64,000 nt of DNA, from contig CP137671.1 of assembly GCA_037976565.1 (NCBI GenBank), positions 28,616,025 through 28,680,024 on the forward strand. Reading direction: 5' to 3'. The DNA is from Mesocentrotus franciscanus. Lineage: Eukaryota > Echinodermata > Echinoidea > Camarodonta > Strongylocentrotidae. The stretch's first letter is position 1. Each line of letters begins with the position of its first letter. The notes under the pieces were generated by a model that had not been told where the DNA came from, made no database searches, and saw only the letters and a program-made list of their open reading frames with translations. The position numbers and the translations under genes were made by a program. Shown here in pieces: positions 24,501 through 36,971 of this stretch.

Positions 24501-24660
24501 ATGTTGCCGTTGAGTCGAGGTCCAGGGTTGCTCTCAACGTCTCCACATCGTAGAAGTTCACTACGAAAAGTTGATATCGAGTTGTTATAATATTGAATCC
24601 GTCTTCCGACGAATTTATGGTGGACAAATTTGGTTCCAATGCCATGAACATAACCATCAT
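21566..24660 (-). mobile_element. Minus-strand CR1/L2-like LINE with endonuclease and internally deleted RT
   Basis: The apurinic endonuclease is encoded at 23123-24157. Recognisable motifs are NARSLQNKFDDM, LIAITETWF, GGGVALYGK, ISIIGDFN and IANSDHNCVLW, which hold the catalytic N, E, D/N and SDH residues. The RT follows at 22801-23163 (LVLTDLSKAFDRIDHNIL, IHTGVP) and 22364-22786 (MINDA ... YYKYVDDLTLV). Its C-terminal domain is at 22000-22347. The 3' end is a (TTGAA)n run (21566-21585 as TTCAA). The endonuclease reaches DDPAGW only about 20 residues before the RT 'QYGNRPM...' block, so roughly 0.4 kb of RT finger coding is missing. A one-base shift at about 22815 separates GVPK from GTKLGPVLFL. 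The element is inactive. Confidence 0.85.
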
Positions 24661-25059
24661 TGAAGTCGTGAATAGGCGAGTTTATTTCAAATAGTTTGTA
24701 TCTGTTTCACACATAATGTATATTGATGCAGCAATCTCAATGACGTATGAAATTCGTCTTTGTCTTGCTACGAGATTCTACATGAATCCACCATTATCTG
24801 ATTGTTAGACACAACCAGACAAATGATAGAATCAGTCCCAAATTAAAAATCACTTATACCAACACGTTATATCAAAACCCAACTCAATTTGTCCAACAAC
24901 TATAACGTTCTTTACATCAATTCATCAATTATACATCGTCAAACATAGTTAACACTAGACACAGTCTACCATGTATTAAACAAACTTGAAAAAAGAATCA
25001 TCACAATTGCCAAACAATCATGATCCTCGTCATGAAATTTACAACGTGTCAATTATGAT
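24661..25059. other. Spacer, no gene seen
   Basis: AT-rich sequence between the LINE and the duplicated 3' flank of receptor copy 3. No supported feature. Confidence 0.35.
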
Positions 25060-26400
25060 ACCGTTTCCATCCATTAGCATTATCGCTGCTGTATATATTG
25101 TTATCCGCTTAACATGGTTACGTTATATATTATATAATCTTACTTCTCCGATCCATACCTCTAATAATAATTACGCCTTGCCAATCGTAAATGTTTATCC
25201 TCTGAGATTCATTTTATTCGTTGTCTGTGCGCCACGCCCATACCTTGAAGACCGTTCATGCATATTCATATTCACACAAGTGGGCATGGATCCGTCTCCT
25301 AAGAGGGTAAGTTTTGTTTGAAGGAAGAATCTAATTCTACTCGGCTGTTTCAAATCGGATAGAGCACTTTCGTAGATAATCTTTCTCAAGGAAAAAAAAC
25401 ATTTACGAAACCGAATAGCAAGCATATAATATCATGTCGAAGGACATGCCAACAAAGCTTACTGTTTCTTTTGTCTTACAAGTCTTTCGAGAATTGAAAT
25501 ATGCTTCTTGAATTGATAAGACGATTATTTTGTAACGACTACGTGACATGATATAATGAATAAATTTGTTTCTATTTCAAAATATATTTACGCATTTGAT
25601 ATAATCAAATTATACGACTCCATCTACTATGCTTATCAAGTGCAACCATATATCAAGGTATCATTGTATAATTTGTACAGGTTTCGCAAGCTTTATTTTC
25701 AAGGTAGTCGTTATCTACAGTGATCTAAAATGATTTGACATTATATACTCTGAATTTAAAATGAATTATTTCAAATAATTTGATTATGAATAAAATGATC
25801 ACTTGGGTTCTCAATAAAAATTACATCACTCCAGACTACTCAAATTTCTTTTATAAAGGAGTTATTAATTTCCATCAATTGCTCTTTACTTGTTAAATTA
25901 CAAGTCCAAAATAAATAATTACCTAATTTCATCATATAAAATTCAATAAAACATTTCCGGTTGCCGTTTTTCTCCCTGTATTTAACAATCTCATCACTCA
26001 TGCGATCCTGAGTCCTATAATAATTGATGGTAAATGTAACGTTTTCGAACCCCGGCTTCATCATAGTCTGCTATAATTGTTTTCCTATTTACCTTGTCTG
26101 GTTGACGATTCCAAATAAAAGAGTATATAATAGATTAATTCAACTTCATGAATAAATAATTCATAGCAATCTTAGCTATTGAGATTTGAACATCTGTTTA
26201 AACCATTTTATTAATAGATTGAGTTAAATGTGGCTGAATTCATGGTCAGGTAACCGTAAAGGTAAATGTACGTATTTTCTTACATGTTACAAACAAGTGT
26301 GTATCCTAACCTATTGAAGTGTGCATTTATTCAACTATATAGACACATGAATTCATGTACAGTTCGGGACCACATGTACACGCATTCCGTCACTGTGGAG
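25060..26400. repeat. Duplicated 3' flank of receptor copy 3
   Basis: Homologous to 3180-4455 downstream of copy 1. It lacks the trinucleotide microsatellite and the GGTGTT transposon present beside copy 1. It runs almost directly into the truncated end of copy 3, so the cytoplasmic-tail coding region is missing between them. Confidence 0.7.
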
Positions 26401-26494
26401 GTGGGGTCTTAGTAATAATGTCTCTTCATGTAGTTATGATCGTTAAATATCTTGTCACCTTCTTTCAAGCATGATGTCTACCCAATCCGTACAC

Positions 26495-27747
26495 TTAAGC
26501 CCGTCTGTAAGAAAACACGAATGCTATGATGCTTACAGCATGGGCTATCGTCGATACTACCAGTACTGCTATGAGATATGTTTCCATATATACCGTTTTC
26601 TTATAGCTTCCTTCAGATATTGATACCTTATTAGAAGCAACTTCCGTCCCCTGAGTAGAGAGTGTAACGGTAGCGGATAGAGAACGCCTTTTGAAATATT
26701 ATCCATGTAAACAGTCAGTATTTGACATTGAGAACCGTCGCTAGAATAGTTGGAATCATTTGGGTCTCTAGATGCGTTCGTTAAAACGGAAATGATATCA
26801 AGATTTTCCTGAATTTCACAATACAGATATCCAATGCTTCTTATTACAAGCATATTTGAGTCATCTACCTCTTCGCCGCAGAGAAAAATGGGAAAAATTG
26901 CAGGAATGCTTTCAGTAGAAACAAACCTTTTTAGGGAGCTGCCATCAACAATAAACCACGATTTATTACAGCATTTAAATGTTGCATTCTCGGATTTAGT
27001 TAAATTGCTGTAAACCAAATCGCCAGGTTCTGTACGAAACCGGCATGTGTTGGTCCTGTTTGTTTTAATATCAAAACTTCACACTTGGTTGGCACAGTAC
27101 TTGCATCATTAAGCTTTTCAGGACGAAGAAAAAATGCTATATTTGTTGGTCATATTATATTGAGCACCAAAATTCATCTCAGAAGTTTCATGTTCATACA
27201 GCACCTGATCCCCTGCTACAATTCTTGCTCCGTCCCCATCGTTCACCTGCAACCATTGACACGACATCTGTAATTTCCCACATTTCGTGTCGAAGAAAGT
27301 TTCGCAAATTGGCTTTGTCTCTTCGATTATTAAATGCAATTGGAAAATGAAACAAAGTTTTCGTCTATGTTCATACAAAGACACAGTGTGCGTCCCAGTA
27401 TCATTTTCGTCAGTAAGCATAATCGACATTTCATATATATTTCCCCCTTGTTGGTAGTAAGCCAAACTATAACGTCCATATTGTAAAGATGTGTTGTTTA
27501 CGATGGACATATTAAACGGAAGTTGAAATTTTGAGTATGGAATATTCCACACAAGGTATTGTTTTGCTTTTATCTTGTGCACAGTGAAGTTGACATGGAT
27601 GGTTTGCCCGTTGATTGCGATCACAGAATCTTTCCGTTCATTGTTACAAAACAAATTATTACTTGAAAATGCCTGATGCAAATGTGCTTGTAAAATAAAA
27701 AGGCTTAAAAATACCTTAACAGCCAGATTAAGCCGTTCAGGAAACAT
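26495..27747 (-). pseudogene. Ig-like transmembrane receptor, copy 3 (frameshifted, tail lost)
   Basis: Closest to copy 2. From Met 27747 (KMFPERLNLAVKVF) it encodes a signal peptide and two Ig-like segments (DTGTHTVSLYE, LQMSCQW). Relative to copy 2 it has an extra A in an A-run near 27130 and a missing base near 27075. It also lacks one base near 26685, just before the stalk. In the corrected frame the membrane segment reads TYLIAVLVVSTIAHAVSIIA, then FVFSYRRA and a stop (26495-26497). The roughly 290-residue tail with LYAxPD is absent. Upstream in-frame codons extend to 27873, but the signal peptide and alignment with copy 2 favour 27747. It is either a decayed pseudogene or, if the shifts are errors, a receptor without a signalling tail. 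Confidence 0.75.
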
Positions 27748-28906
27748 TTTGCCGTCGTATAGTCCCGAATCTAACTTGAAAATGGACGTGGAAGATATAC
27801 GATTGTGTACAACAATTCTTAAACGACAAGATAGCCTGTAATTATTAATGGATCTCGCGATCCTTATAATCATCCTCTTGCTGCAAATAAATGTTACCTG
27901 TCAAAAAGGGCGGGGCCTGTTGAAATCAGGGAATGCTTTTTTCTCATTATCATATCTCCTCATCTCAAGTAGTGATTCGCTGAATGGTAATGCTAATGGA
28001 AATGATAATACCTAAACCAGTTTCGGTAATAATGTACAAGATTCATAGGTAAACAATATAAAGAAACGATGATTAACGAAAACTTTTTTTTCATATCTGA
28101 AAGTAAAAAGAATAGGAAAAAAAGAAACAGAAAGAGGCAGAGAGAAAAAGATGAAGTGGTGTCCTGCCATTACACGGGTCAACAATTTATAAAAACCTCC
28201 GAGGTAAAATTATTATAAACAAAAACTTTCGATCACCTTTCTCGAGTATAGAAATTCATTAATTTATAACTCTTTCATGTCAATTAGGCCAAGCGAAGTG
28301 CACTTTCTTAATGAATCGACCACAGCCTTCGATGTCTTAACATGTTAAATGGATAATTCCATTAAATTCATTTTTTCTTATACTTAATAAATAGAATAAT
28401 TCGCGATGCTTTGTCCGGAAATATCTGCGGTTTATTACTTGTTGGATATAAGGGTGAGTTATGAGAAAGATGAAAGAAAAAAGAATTTGGATATCAGTAT
28501 TTTGAAGAATACCCTTTATAGTTACATTCTCTCCTGAAAAAACGGATAGCTCTTTAAAAGTCCTCAAAAACGAAATATGACAAAAAAGAGCCGAAGAGAG
28601 GTACAAACATTTGTGTGTTGTCCCATATACCCATTTCCGTGTGCAGTGCATCTGACTTCCTGCACAATTGAGTAAATTTCTTTTATTGTTTTCAAAACTG
28701 CATAGTACAGACCAATTCATGTGTACATCATGAAGCTAACATAGTTGATTCCAGACACTTTCATTCCCAGTGTAGGCCTAGAGCGTTAACGAGTAGTCAA
28801 CTTTTTCTGTACAGGTACATGCAGCGGCTTTCTATCATGCAAACACGTATTATCACGACTCCAATCCACTTCAAATCAACTTCTTGCTTCGCTTCAGGCA
28901 AAGGAA

Positions 28907-29458
28907 TTTTAAAGGTAATATGACCCATTTGCAGGCCTAAAAATGAAAAGGTTAAATTCCCGGCAACGGCATTTGAAAATAGTACTAATTTAGAACTTCC
29001 CTAAAAACAAAAAGGGCTTGGACATTTCTTTTTGTGGGAACATAACGACCGTTAAGTTGTCGAATTGAATTTAGCGATCGCGGTCATTTAATTAAAAAGT
29101 CTGATTTTCAGACCCTTGTACCGAATGGTCGTACGTTTTGTGCTGCGCAAAAGTTCAGTCAGTTTGATTTTGGACATTACAAGAAGTGGGTTATTGATGT
29201 AGACTTTGAAGCTTATGTACCCTTTACAGCTCATTTTATGTATTTTATTATCAAAGAAAGAAAGAAGTCAGTCAGCCACTCAAGAGTGTCTGACAGTGAA
29301 GTCTAGAACGTAAACGGGTTTACTTATAATTTGAATACTACATGTAGGACACTGCTAACGTTTAAATTTCACAGATAGGACATACGTGACATATTCATAA
29401 TTCTTACAAAATTATACATAATTTGATTTTGGCTGCAAAAGGAATACACTACCTTTAA
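28907..29458. mobile_element. MITE of the TTAAAGGTACTATG family, complete
   Basis: Begins TTTTAAAGGTAATATGACCC with the following CATTTGCAGG, and ends with GGCTGCAAAAGGAATACAC followed by TACCTTTAA. The ends are imperfect inverted repeats of about 25 bases. Confidence 0.7.
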
Positions 29459-29914
29459 CATAAAACTATTATGAAAATAATTAATGTTATTTGGTGGTCT
29501 GGCAAAGCAAAAACCCAGAGCCCTAACCGACAAAAAGTTCCCTTGACAGCTCATAACTTTGAGGGCGACAAATTTAAACCCAATGTAAAACATCCTATAT
29601 TAGTATGTGCGTTGGTAAAAAATGGACTGATGATCAACCAGTTCTACGTTTCGAATGTACTCCAGGATTCTGTACACTTATTTCTCTCAAGTACGCCCTC
29701 AATTCCGATAGCCTTTATACCATTATGTATTTGATCTTTTATTTATTGGTTGGATTATTGTCAAACATATTGCAGCTCAAGAATTGACATTACTTCGTTC
29801 ACAAAGTAATCCATTGGTATTAAATCGCATAGGTACTTGGTTTAAAAAAAACATTAGTTAAAAGCAATACTAAAGTCAAGATATGCTTGCGTTTTGTATA
29901 ATAATACACATAAT

Positions 29915-30187
29915 TTCAACTGGCAGCTGCAGAGTTATGGAATAAATTACCTAATTATCTTAAACAGGTAGATACAGTAGAAAATTTTAAGCGTCTCTTA
30001 AAGACACATTTCTTTTGTTTGTTAAAATAGTACAATGTTATGCCAAAGCTGGTATTCTTTCTCTTACCTCATGTCTGCTATCATCCCTTCTTTTCTTTTC
30101 TTTTCTTTCTGAGCGCATAATTAGGGACTTAAATTCATTTTTGTGATATGTGCTATATAAGAATGGTTTATTATTATTATTATAAGA
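29915..30187 (+). mobile_element. LINE 3' end (CR1/L2-like)
   Basis: Encodes AAELWNKLPNYLKQVDTVENF and then KRLLKTHFF, the conserved C-terminal tip of CR1/L2-type RT proteins. A 3'UTR with 'tgtgctatataagaa' and a (TTA)n tail follows. Confidence 0.75.
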
Positions 30188-30375
30188 AATACGAGACTAG
30201 AGAAAGAGAGAAAGAGAGAGTTTGGCAGTCACAGTTCTTGTTAAAGGGAGAATAATGTTTTAAAAAACCCGGAAGTTTTTGTTTCTTTATAGAACAATCT
30301 GGTAGGAATATTATGTTTATACATTGTTTGTGGTAGTTACAGGCACAAACCCTTTTTCGTAATGCGTAACAGAGT

Positions 30376-31899
30376 GTCTGTTATTTGAGACTATGAAGAC
30401 TTCATTATCTACAACTGCACACATAGGCTCTGTGTTGCATCTCATCAACAGCCAGAGACTGATCAGTAATTCAGGCTAGCCTCAAAGCTTCATGGAATTT
30501 TGTGCAAGTGACAAAATATAGTCTGTGCAGCGCCAACTAGCCGGTGTCGATATTCAATGTACAGCATATTAGAAAAATTCATGAGATTTTACATTGATCC
30601 TACCTGTAGATTGGGTATGTGCATTGGATAATGATACATGTATTCTGCCAAATATCAAAAAACAATATTATAATGATTTAGTCGTAACTTGATCACTGAT
30701 TCAACACGGATGAACAAGTAGGACTATAAACCCCTTGGCCTTCCAGTACCCTGGGTCGATTCGTCTAGAATCTTTCCTGCGTGAGGCATGTTTATCTCAT
30801 ATCATGAGCAGCTATTGTTGTTCGACTTCCAATGTATTGTCGATTTTATTTATTTATTCACGTTTGAATATGTATAACATGTTGAAATGCATAAGATATA
30901 ATATGCAATTTTGCAGTTAACATCCCATTTGATTACAAAGTGTGCGCGCATGCGCAATGTACAAATGCACGATCATGCGGCACCTGTATTATATAGATAA
31001 GTATTACTTATTGCTTTGATAAGTTGGACAGACGTTAGAAGGATAATATGTGTTCTATGATAACGTTACCGGTCTTAATACAACAAAGATAGCCATACGG
31101 GTCTTAAATGATTGAGGAAGTCTCAGCCATTACGACAAGATAAAATGAAGAAAGCCAAAGAATCAAATGAGTAAATAATGATAAAAGAATATGCCTGTGT
31201 GTGAGACATAACCTAGTCTTATCGGGAACATTAAAAACAACTCGGTGTCCTTTAGGTATGTTGTAACCAGAAATAATACCATGAACATGAATAAATCAAC
31301 ATGACTGCAATACTTAACCCACTGACTACTGATTTCTGGTATACCCATAGGCTTAATATAGGGATCAGCAGGTTCCCCGTAGGCATGATGGGTTAATACA
31401 ACATTTTGGAGACTGCATTGGTAATGATGAAAGTAAAAGAGGATTTGAAGGTAGAATATTCCTACACCTAGTTAACCAAAGCGGTTTCAAGGCAGATAAG
31501 TAACAAAACACATCGGGTTCAGCTTAGGGTATTTGCGGCAACAGTACAGCTGCATATATAGTAGGCAAAATAAAATGCCGATTCCTAGCTAGTTTCTATA
31601 ATCCCACCCTTCTTCCGTTGTTTGCGCCTGCCTCTTTATTCATTCCATTGTTCTTTGATAACTTTTGCGAAATCAATTTTAATACTGTTTTCCTCGTCAT
31701 GCTGCATTCATATTTTTATATTGATATGTACATGTAACTTTGTAAAGGACCACGTTGACACCCACATATTTTATTGAATGAGCCTTGCTCTTTAGATATG
31801 TGAAATAAATAAAAATTGAATAAACGAATAAGAAAGATAGGTCTCCTTTTTTCAAATCCGATAAATATCCCCTTTCACTTTGACAACTGACCCCTTTCC
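30376..31899. other. Intergenic region; possible LINE tail near 31800
   Basis: No gene seen. The A-rich stretch at about 31795-31835 (aaataaataaaaattgaataaac) looks like a LINE 3' end on the plus strand but has no coding remnant to confirm it. Confidence 0.35.
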
Positions 31900-31915
31900 T
31901 TTCTAGCCCTCTTTA

Positions 31916-31974
31916 TAAGTGCCCCTTTTATTGCTATTAAGTGCCCCTTTACCTTTTTCATAAGTGCCCCTTTT
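31916..31974 (+). promoter_or_regulatory. Three spaced TAAGTGCCCCTTT motifs upstream of the XPNPEP2-like gene
   Basis: TAAGTGCCCCTTT occurs at 31916, 31938 and 31961. The spacing is 22-23 bases, close to two DNA turns. The last copy ends about 40 bases before the TATA box. Two looser relatives (cccctttc) precede them. They could be binding sites of one factor or simply a short tandem repeat; no factor is assigned. Confidence 0.5.
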
Positions 31975-32012
31975 CACGGTAAATCCATACACTAGACGCA
32001 GGCGGCTGACAC

Positions 32013-32019
32013 TATATAA
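32013..32019 (+). promoter_or_regulatory. TATA box of the XPNPEP2-like gene
   Basis: TATATAA at 32013-32019 is about 220 bases before the start codon of exon 1. Transcription would begin near 32043-32056, where 'ttcaactcagtcgg' resembles an initiator. Confidence 0.6.
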
Positions 32020-32239
32020 ACCTGTAAGCAGACCTATGTGGTAACAGTTCAACTCAGTCGGTGTACACACGAATCACGATTAAAGCGGATTGGCCGATTG
32101 ACCTAGTCAGAAGCTAGGCTAACAAACCACCATCTCGTGTTGTAATCGCAGGGTGCAAAATCCAGTAATAGACAACGGATTTGGGATTGCTCGTCTGTTG
32201 TCACTATTACAACCTCCCTCCCGAAGTCCAGTAGCAAAA

Positions 32240-32276
32240 ATGAAGTCGCTCCTTTCAACCATATGCTGTATTCTGG
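32240..32276 (+). CDS. XPNPEP2: XPNPEP2-like exon 1 (start codon, signal peptide)
   Basis: Encodes [12 protein letters not shown] plus one base, followed by donor GTAAGT. The start has A residues upstream (caaaaATGA). It joins exon 2 in phase 1 to complete the signal peptide [19 protein letters not shown]. Confidence 0.85.
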
Positions 32277-35200
32277 GTAAGTTTTCATGCGACGTATTTT
32301 TCAGAAATTTTGCGATTAGAACATTAATTGTCGATTATGTATGCAGCGCGATATAGTCTTAAAGAGGAACAATAACAAATGTTCGGGTTTTTTTTTGAAA
32401 TACTACGTATTTAGTATCTCACTGGCCTGCGATATCTCGCGAGTGATTGGAGCCACAACGTTGAGAGAATATACATATCATTTCAAGGCAAAAAACAACA
32501 ACATTGTGTTCTCTATAGACAGTTTTTTCCTTCTATTATGTGGGTACTGTAGCAGGTTTGACGGTGGTGCTTCGCCAAGTCTTCATACTAGCTCCTGATG
32601 CCAATAATGTCTCTCTATCCTACGAACGGCATGCATGAATAAATGGAATAAATGGCTGACGTTCAGACAAAAGAAATAATGATATCCTTCCTGCAGATTA
32701 AGTTCAAACATTTTCATTCATGCGTGTTCAAGTTATGTGTTGGGTTTTTTTTTTGTTAGGGGGGGGGGGTAGTTTGCGCGCTTTAAAGAGGAGGGCAACA
32801 TGACGAATCACGACGAATGGGGTGATTAGTGGGGGATAAGCCATAGGGGGTGGGAAACCCGTTAGTTTTGAGGGACACTTGATTAGCAGCTTTACGTGCT
32901 AGGATTAATCAACGTCTCTTCATGATTTCCTGAAGATCAAACGACATCGTTGTTACACTGTGTTATGCGTTATGAGCAAACGTACTATTATCATCGTACC
33001 AGTGATGATACATCAAACAGTTTGTTTGATCGTGTAATCAGACAATAATAACGTATCTATATAGCGCATTTCCCATATACATGTTCAATAGACCGGTTAA
33101 CTAACAAATGTTATGCATACTTTTTTAAACAAACGTTGTTCTTGACATACTGAAAGCTTGCCGATTCTTGCCCGATCTTATCTCACAAGTAACGAATGCA
33201 GAATGGATTCCAAGTATTGTAGTTCATTCATTAATAACAGGTTAATGAAATTACTTTCACTAGGTCCCCAGGAAAGATACATCGATCCATACATTTGAAT
33301 ATGTTAGTAAACCGGTCTATTGCGCTTACCAACAATGTTATTAACATAATTAATACATTCTAAGAGTTTTTTTCAAAGGTTTTGCAAGATTTCTGTCTAC
33401 GAGGAATCCTGGATAGTCTATTACCCCTTGCATTAATGACTTTGACAGGAGTGCATTGATTAAATATTGATACTTTGTCCACGTTCTTGTAACTCTATCA
33501 TCATGGACCTACTACGGAGTTTTCAGCTCTCCTTTCCAGCAAATGTCAAAGGTTCTAACCTTCCACCTCATATTCGCTAAATTGTTTGCAACGGTGTTAT
33601 GGACATGTGGGTTTTACATATTCTTGACACCACAAGACTAAGTAAAATTGTTACCTCAGAGTCAATGCACTATGCTTGAAACTTGTAATCCCTAGGAGCT
33701 CATAGTTCGTGACATTACTAGACAACTCCATGAATTTGATCTAAGGCCAAAAAAAAAAAAGCGGTGGGGGAAATGGGGTGCCTGGGACTCCTATAGCGTC
33801 TGGTCAGGTCAAATATCATAACCAGCTCTGCGGTTTCGTATGTCCTATTAGTATATGCATATTGTTTTTCAAACCTAGAATCGAACAATAATGTTATGCA
33901 GAGGATTTGAAGATTAGATTGGCCGAACTACCCAACACCTAACAGACAATCACGGGCACGTTGAGGGTTATGTCCCTTGCGTTGTGAAGTATTATGGAGT
34001 TGTATTGTGGAACCGAGGATATGAACTGACGTAGACATGGTGGAATATATATTATTTTACCTGGCCCTTTATCTGACCCAAGCTCTGCTAGGAATATCAG
34101 CTTGATAAAGTAATCAAATCACTAAATCTTAGATGTGGTCCGACAAAATGGCTGGGACTTGCCCTAACATGCCTAATACATTTAAACCAGGATTCAATTC
34201 ATGTATCACATATTCCACTTCATATATTGATATTAGAATATGCAGTCCTCTTTCTGCCCCCCCCCCCTCTCTCTCTGTCCCTCTCGCTCTCTCTTACAAA
34301 TAGGTGAAAATCTCTTTCATAATACATTTGGTCATAAGACGTTTTTATGAAATATACGCAAATTGACGTCAGTCCCTCTTTTGCATAACCTTCGTATCTT
34401 TAATAGCCTGTTTCGTGTTTAATATTGTGTCTTATGTTTACCCAACGCTTGAAAAGATAGGAATACAGTAGTCCTAACTAATCTGCTCAAGATAATGTAT
34501 CTTCTGTCATTAAAGGAGATAAGGGGTCACTAAAACTATTTGCGAGTATTCCCATGATTGGAATAATCTTTGAGAGAATCTAAGTAAATAAAGTAGACAA
34601 AAGTCTCAATTTCCCTACTAGGTGCAATATACCCGGTAGTTAAAGTTTCTTGATAAGGTATTTCACTTTAGATTTAATCGAATTGCACTTCGATCATTTT
34701 TTAATTTCTCCTTTTATTTTTACTGAAAAGCCTCCCTGGCTGTTTTTTCACATTCTTAAGATGTTATATAGATTTCCATCATGCCAGGAAGTGAACTTTT
34801 TTCCTGTCGTTTTCTCTCCCATAGAAAATATGCATGAATTATTATACACTGGATTTAGATCTTTGTAGAGTATAAAGCTGCCAACAATTCCCAATTTGAA
34901 GGAATGATTCCGATTTTTGTTTACCTGCAAATTAATGTCAACCCTACATGTACTTTCGGTCCTTTTCTGATAACTTCTGTGCATAAAAGTATAAAATGTA
35001 GACTGTATTTTTTATTTTGCTTTCCGAGATTTCTAATTTCCACTGTGAAAGGCTGGCAGTTATGGTGGAGGTATTTGTAAGAAATGTCGGAGCAGGAGGG
35101 ACGGGGGAGCAGTCCTAGAAGAATAGTCTCTGGGGTGGGGGTTTGGGGTGAGGGGCTTGGTGCATGGCTAGGGGGCTAGGGGTTCTTGCATTCACTTGGA

Positions 35201-36940
35201 GGCTTGACCTTTAAACTCCATCTAGAACTGCTGCTGGCAGGTGGGAGGGGGGGGGGCGAGGGGAGTGAGACAACTCATGGTCCACTATGTCAGGCAGTTG
35301 CCCATGTATGTTACTCAGACAGTGAGATACTGACTGACAGTAAGGCTCCTAGGCGCTGTGAATCATTAAACACTTTGGCCATATGGTTGCCATGAAGGTG
35401 CGTGAGTTGGCCGGATATGTAACGAACAGTGAACGGATAAAAAAGGAAGAAGTGCCGTTGTGTACTCAATGTGAAGGAAAAGATTGAATTATGGTAACGA
35501 ATTATTCGTAAAGGTGAAAAGTAATTTTGTGCTCTTTCTCATCCTTTTAATGTCATTTAGAAGTCTTATAATATCAGAGCAGAAATGTCTCTTTAAAAGA
35601 TTGCTCTCACTAGAATATGATGAGAAACAGATGAAAATCTTGGACTAAACTTTCATGCCACATGTATGTCTAGTCCCATACACACATTCTGTTTATTTCT
35701 GTTTGCTCTGCATGTCACTTTCAACAACTGAATCAATTTCTGGCCATTTGGTTGATTCCAAAATCTCATAGAATACAACAATTATTATGTACTACACACT
35801 CTACCTTTCCCAATGTTTCCAGACACTGACATTTTCTTTGACAATGTAGCCTCATGACTAGATCTCAAGACTATCTTTAAAAATGCAGAGCGATATATAG
35901 ATATATTGATCCTTATATATATAAAGAAAGAAATCAAGAAACAAAGAGAAAGAGAGAAAGATACAGAGAAGTATGATACACGTTTTGGATAAAGGTAAAT
36001 ATTTGAAGAGAAACGTAAACATGGTAAAATGGTAAAGAGATGGAAATGACAAAAGAATATAACCATAGAAAAGTGAGATATGTAAAGAGATGTACAGACA
36101 GACAGGCGACACAGTTACAAACAGACAGGCAAAGTCAATCATAAAGAGAGGAAGCTTAGGAAATAATAACGATAACTAAAGAGGATGGAAGAGGAGATAC
36201 AGACAGACAGACGACATCGTTTTTACCAAAAATAAATTTTTCAAAAAGTTATCCCAGATAAAAAGACAGGTGGAATGAAAATCATTTATATGAACATGTA
36301 GATATACTGTCATTGCAGGCATATTACAAAACAGAAGACAGATACATGTTCACAAACACGTATCAATCAGGGAATAGTCATATAAACGGTCATTGAATTC
36401 TGAATTCTCTGGTGCAACATACAAGAAGATACATTGGGGTGCTCTTTGTTGCTTCAAACTTGCCGAAATCAATAATTTCATAAACGCAACACCCCTGTTT
36501 TCCTATTGGAAGAGCTCTTCCCTTTTAGCGTATGAAGTGGTGTTCATGGCTCTTGCCCTACAATCGGTTTCCGCGATGGATTTAAAAGATGTTGAAAAAC
36601 AAATAAATCACCTCTCCTGATAATTTGACCCGCTTGTATTCTTAACCCCTGATATGTTTAAACCAATTTCAATACTATAGAGATATAATTTATCTTATTA
36701 AAGTCAAACAATGGACGTAAATATCGGCTAAAAGTGGAAAATCTCCACAATACTCCACTTTCCCACTTGGTCCCATATGAAGAGACAAAAAAAAAACAGT
36801 ATAAAAGTAGAACTATGAGTATAATTTAACTCAATTTCGGTTTCTCATGGTAGGCCTAATGTAAACCAGCTCCAGTATAATAATTTTAGGATTTTCGGCT
36901 TTCGAATTCCAAAGAGAGAGGGAGAGAGAGAGAGAACCGG

Positions 36941-36971
<31 letters not shown>

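Larger units (their letters stand above)
27875..30375. repeat. Duplicated 5' flank of receptor copy 3
   Basis: Homologous to 16992-20680. It contains an uninterrupted copy of the TTAAAGGTACTATG MITE (28907-29458) and a LINE tail (about 29915-30187) not present at the equivalent place in the sister copy. Confidence 0.75.

Noticed and set aside
24439..24660. A LINE ORF1 protein
   Set aside because: The 73-residue ORF shows no zinc-knuckle, RRM or coiled-coil pattern, so it is only included in the LINE's 5' region.
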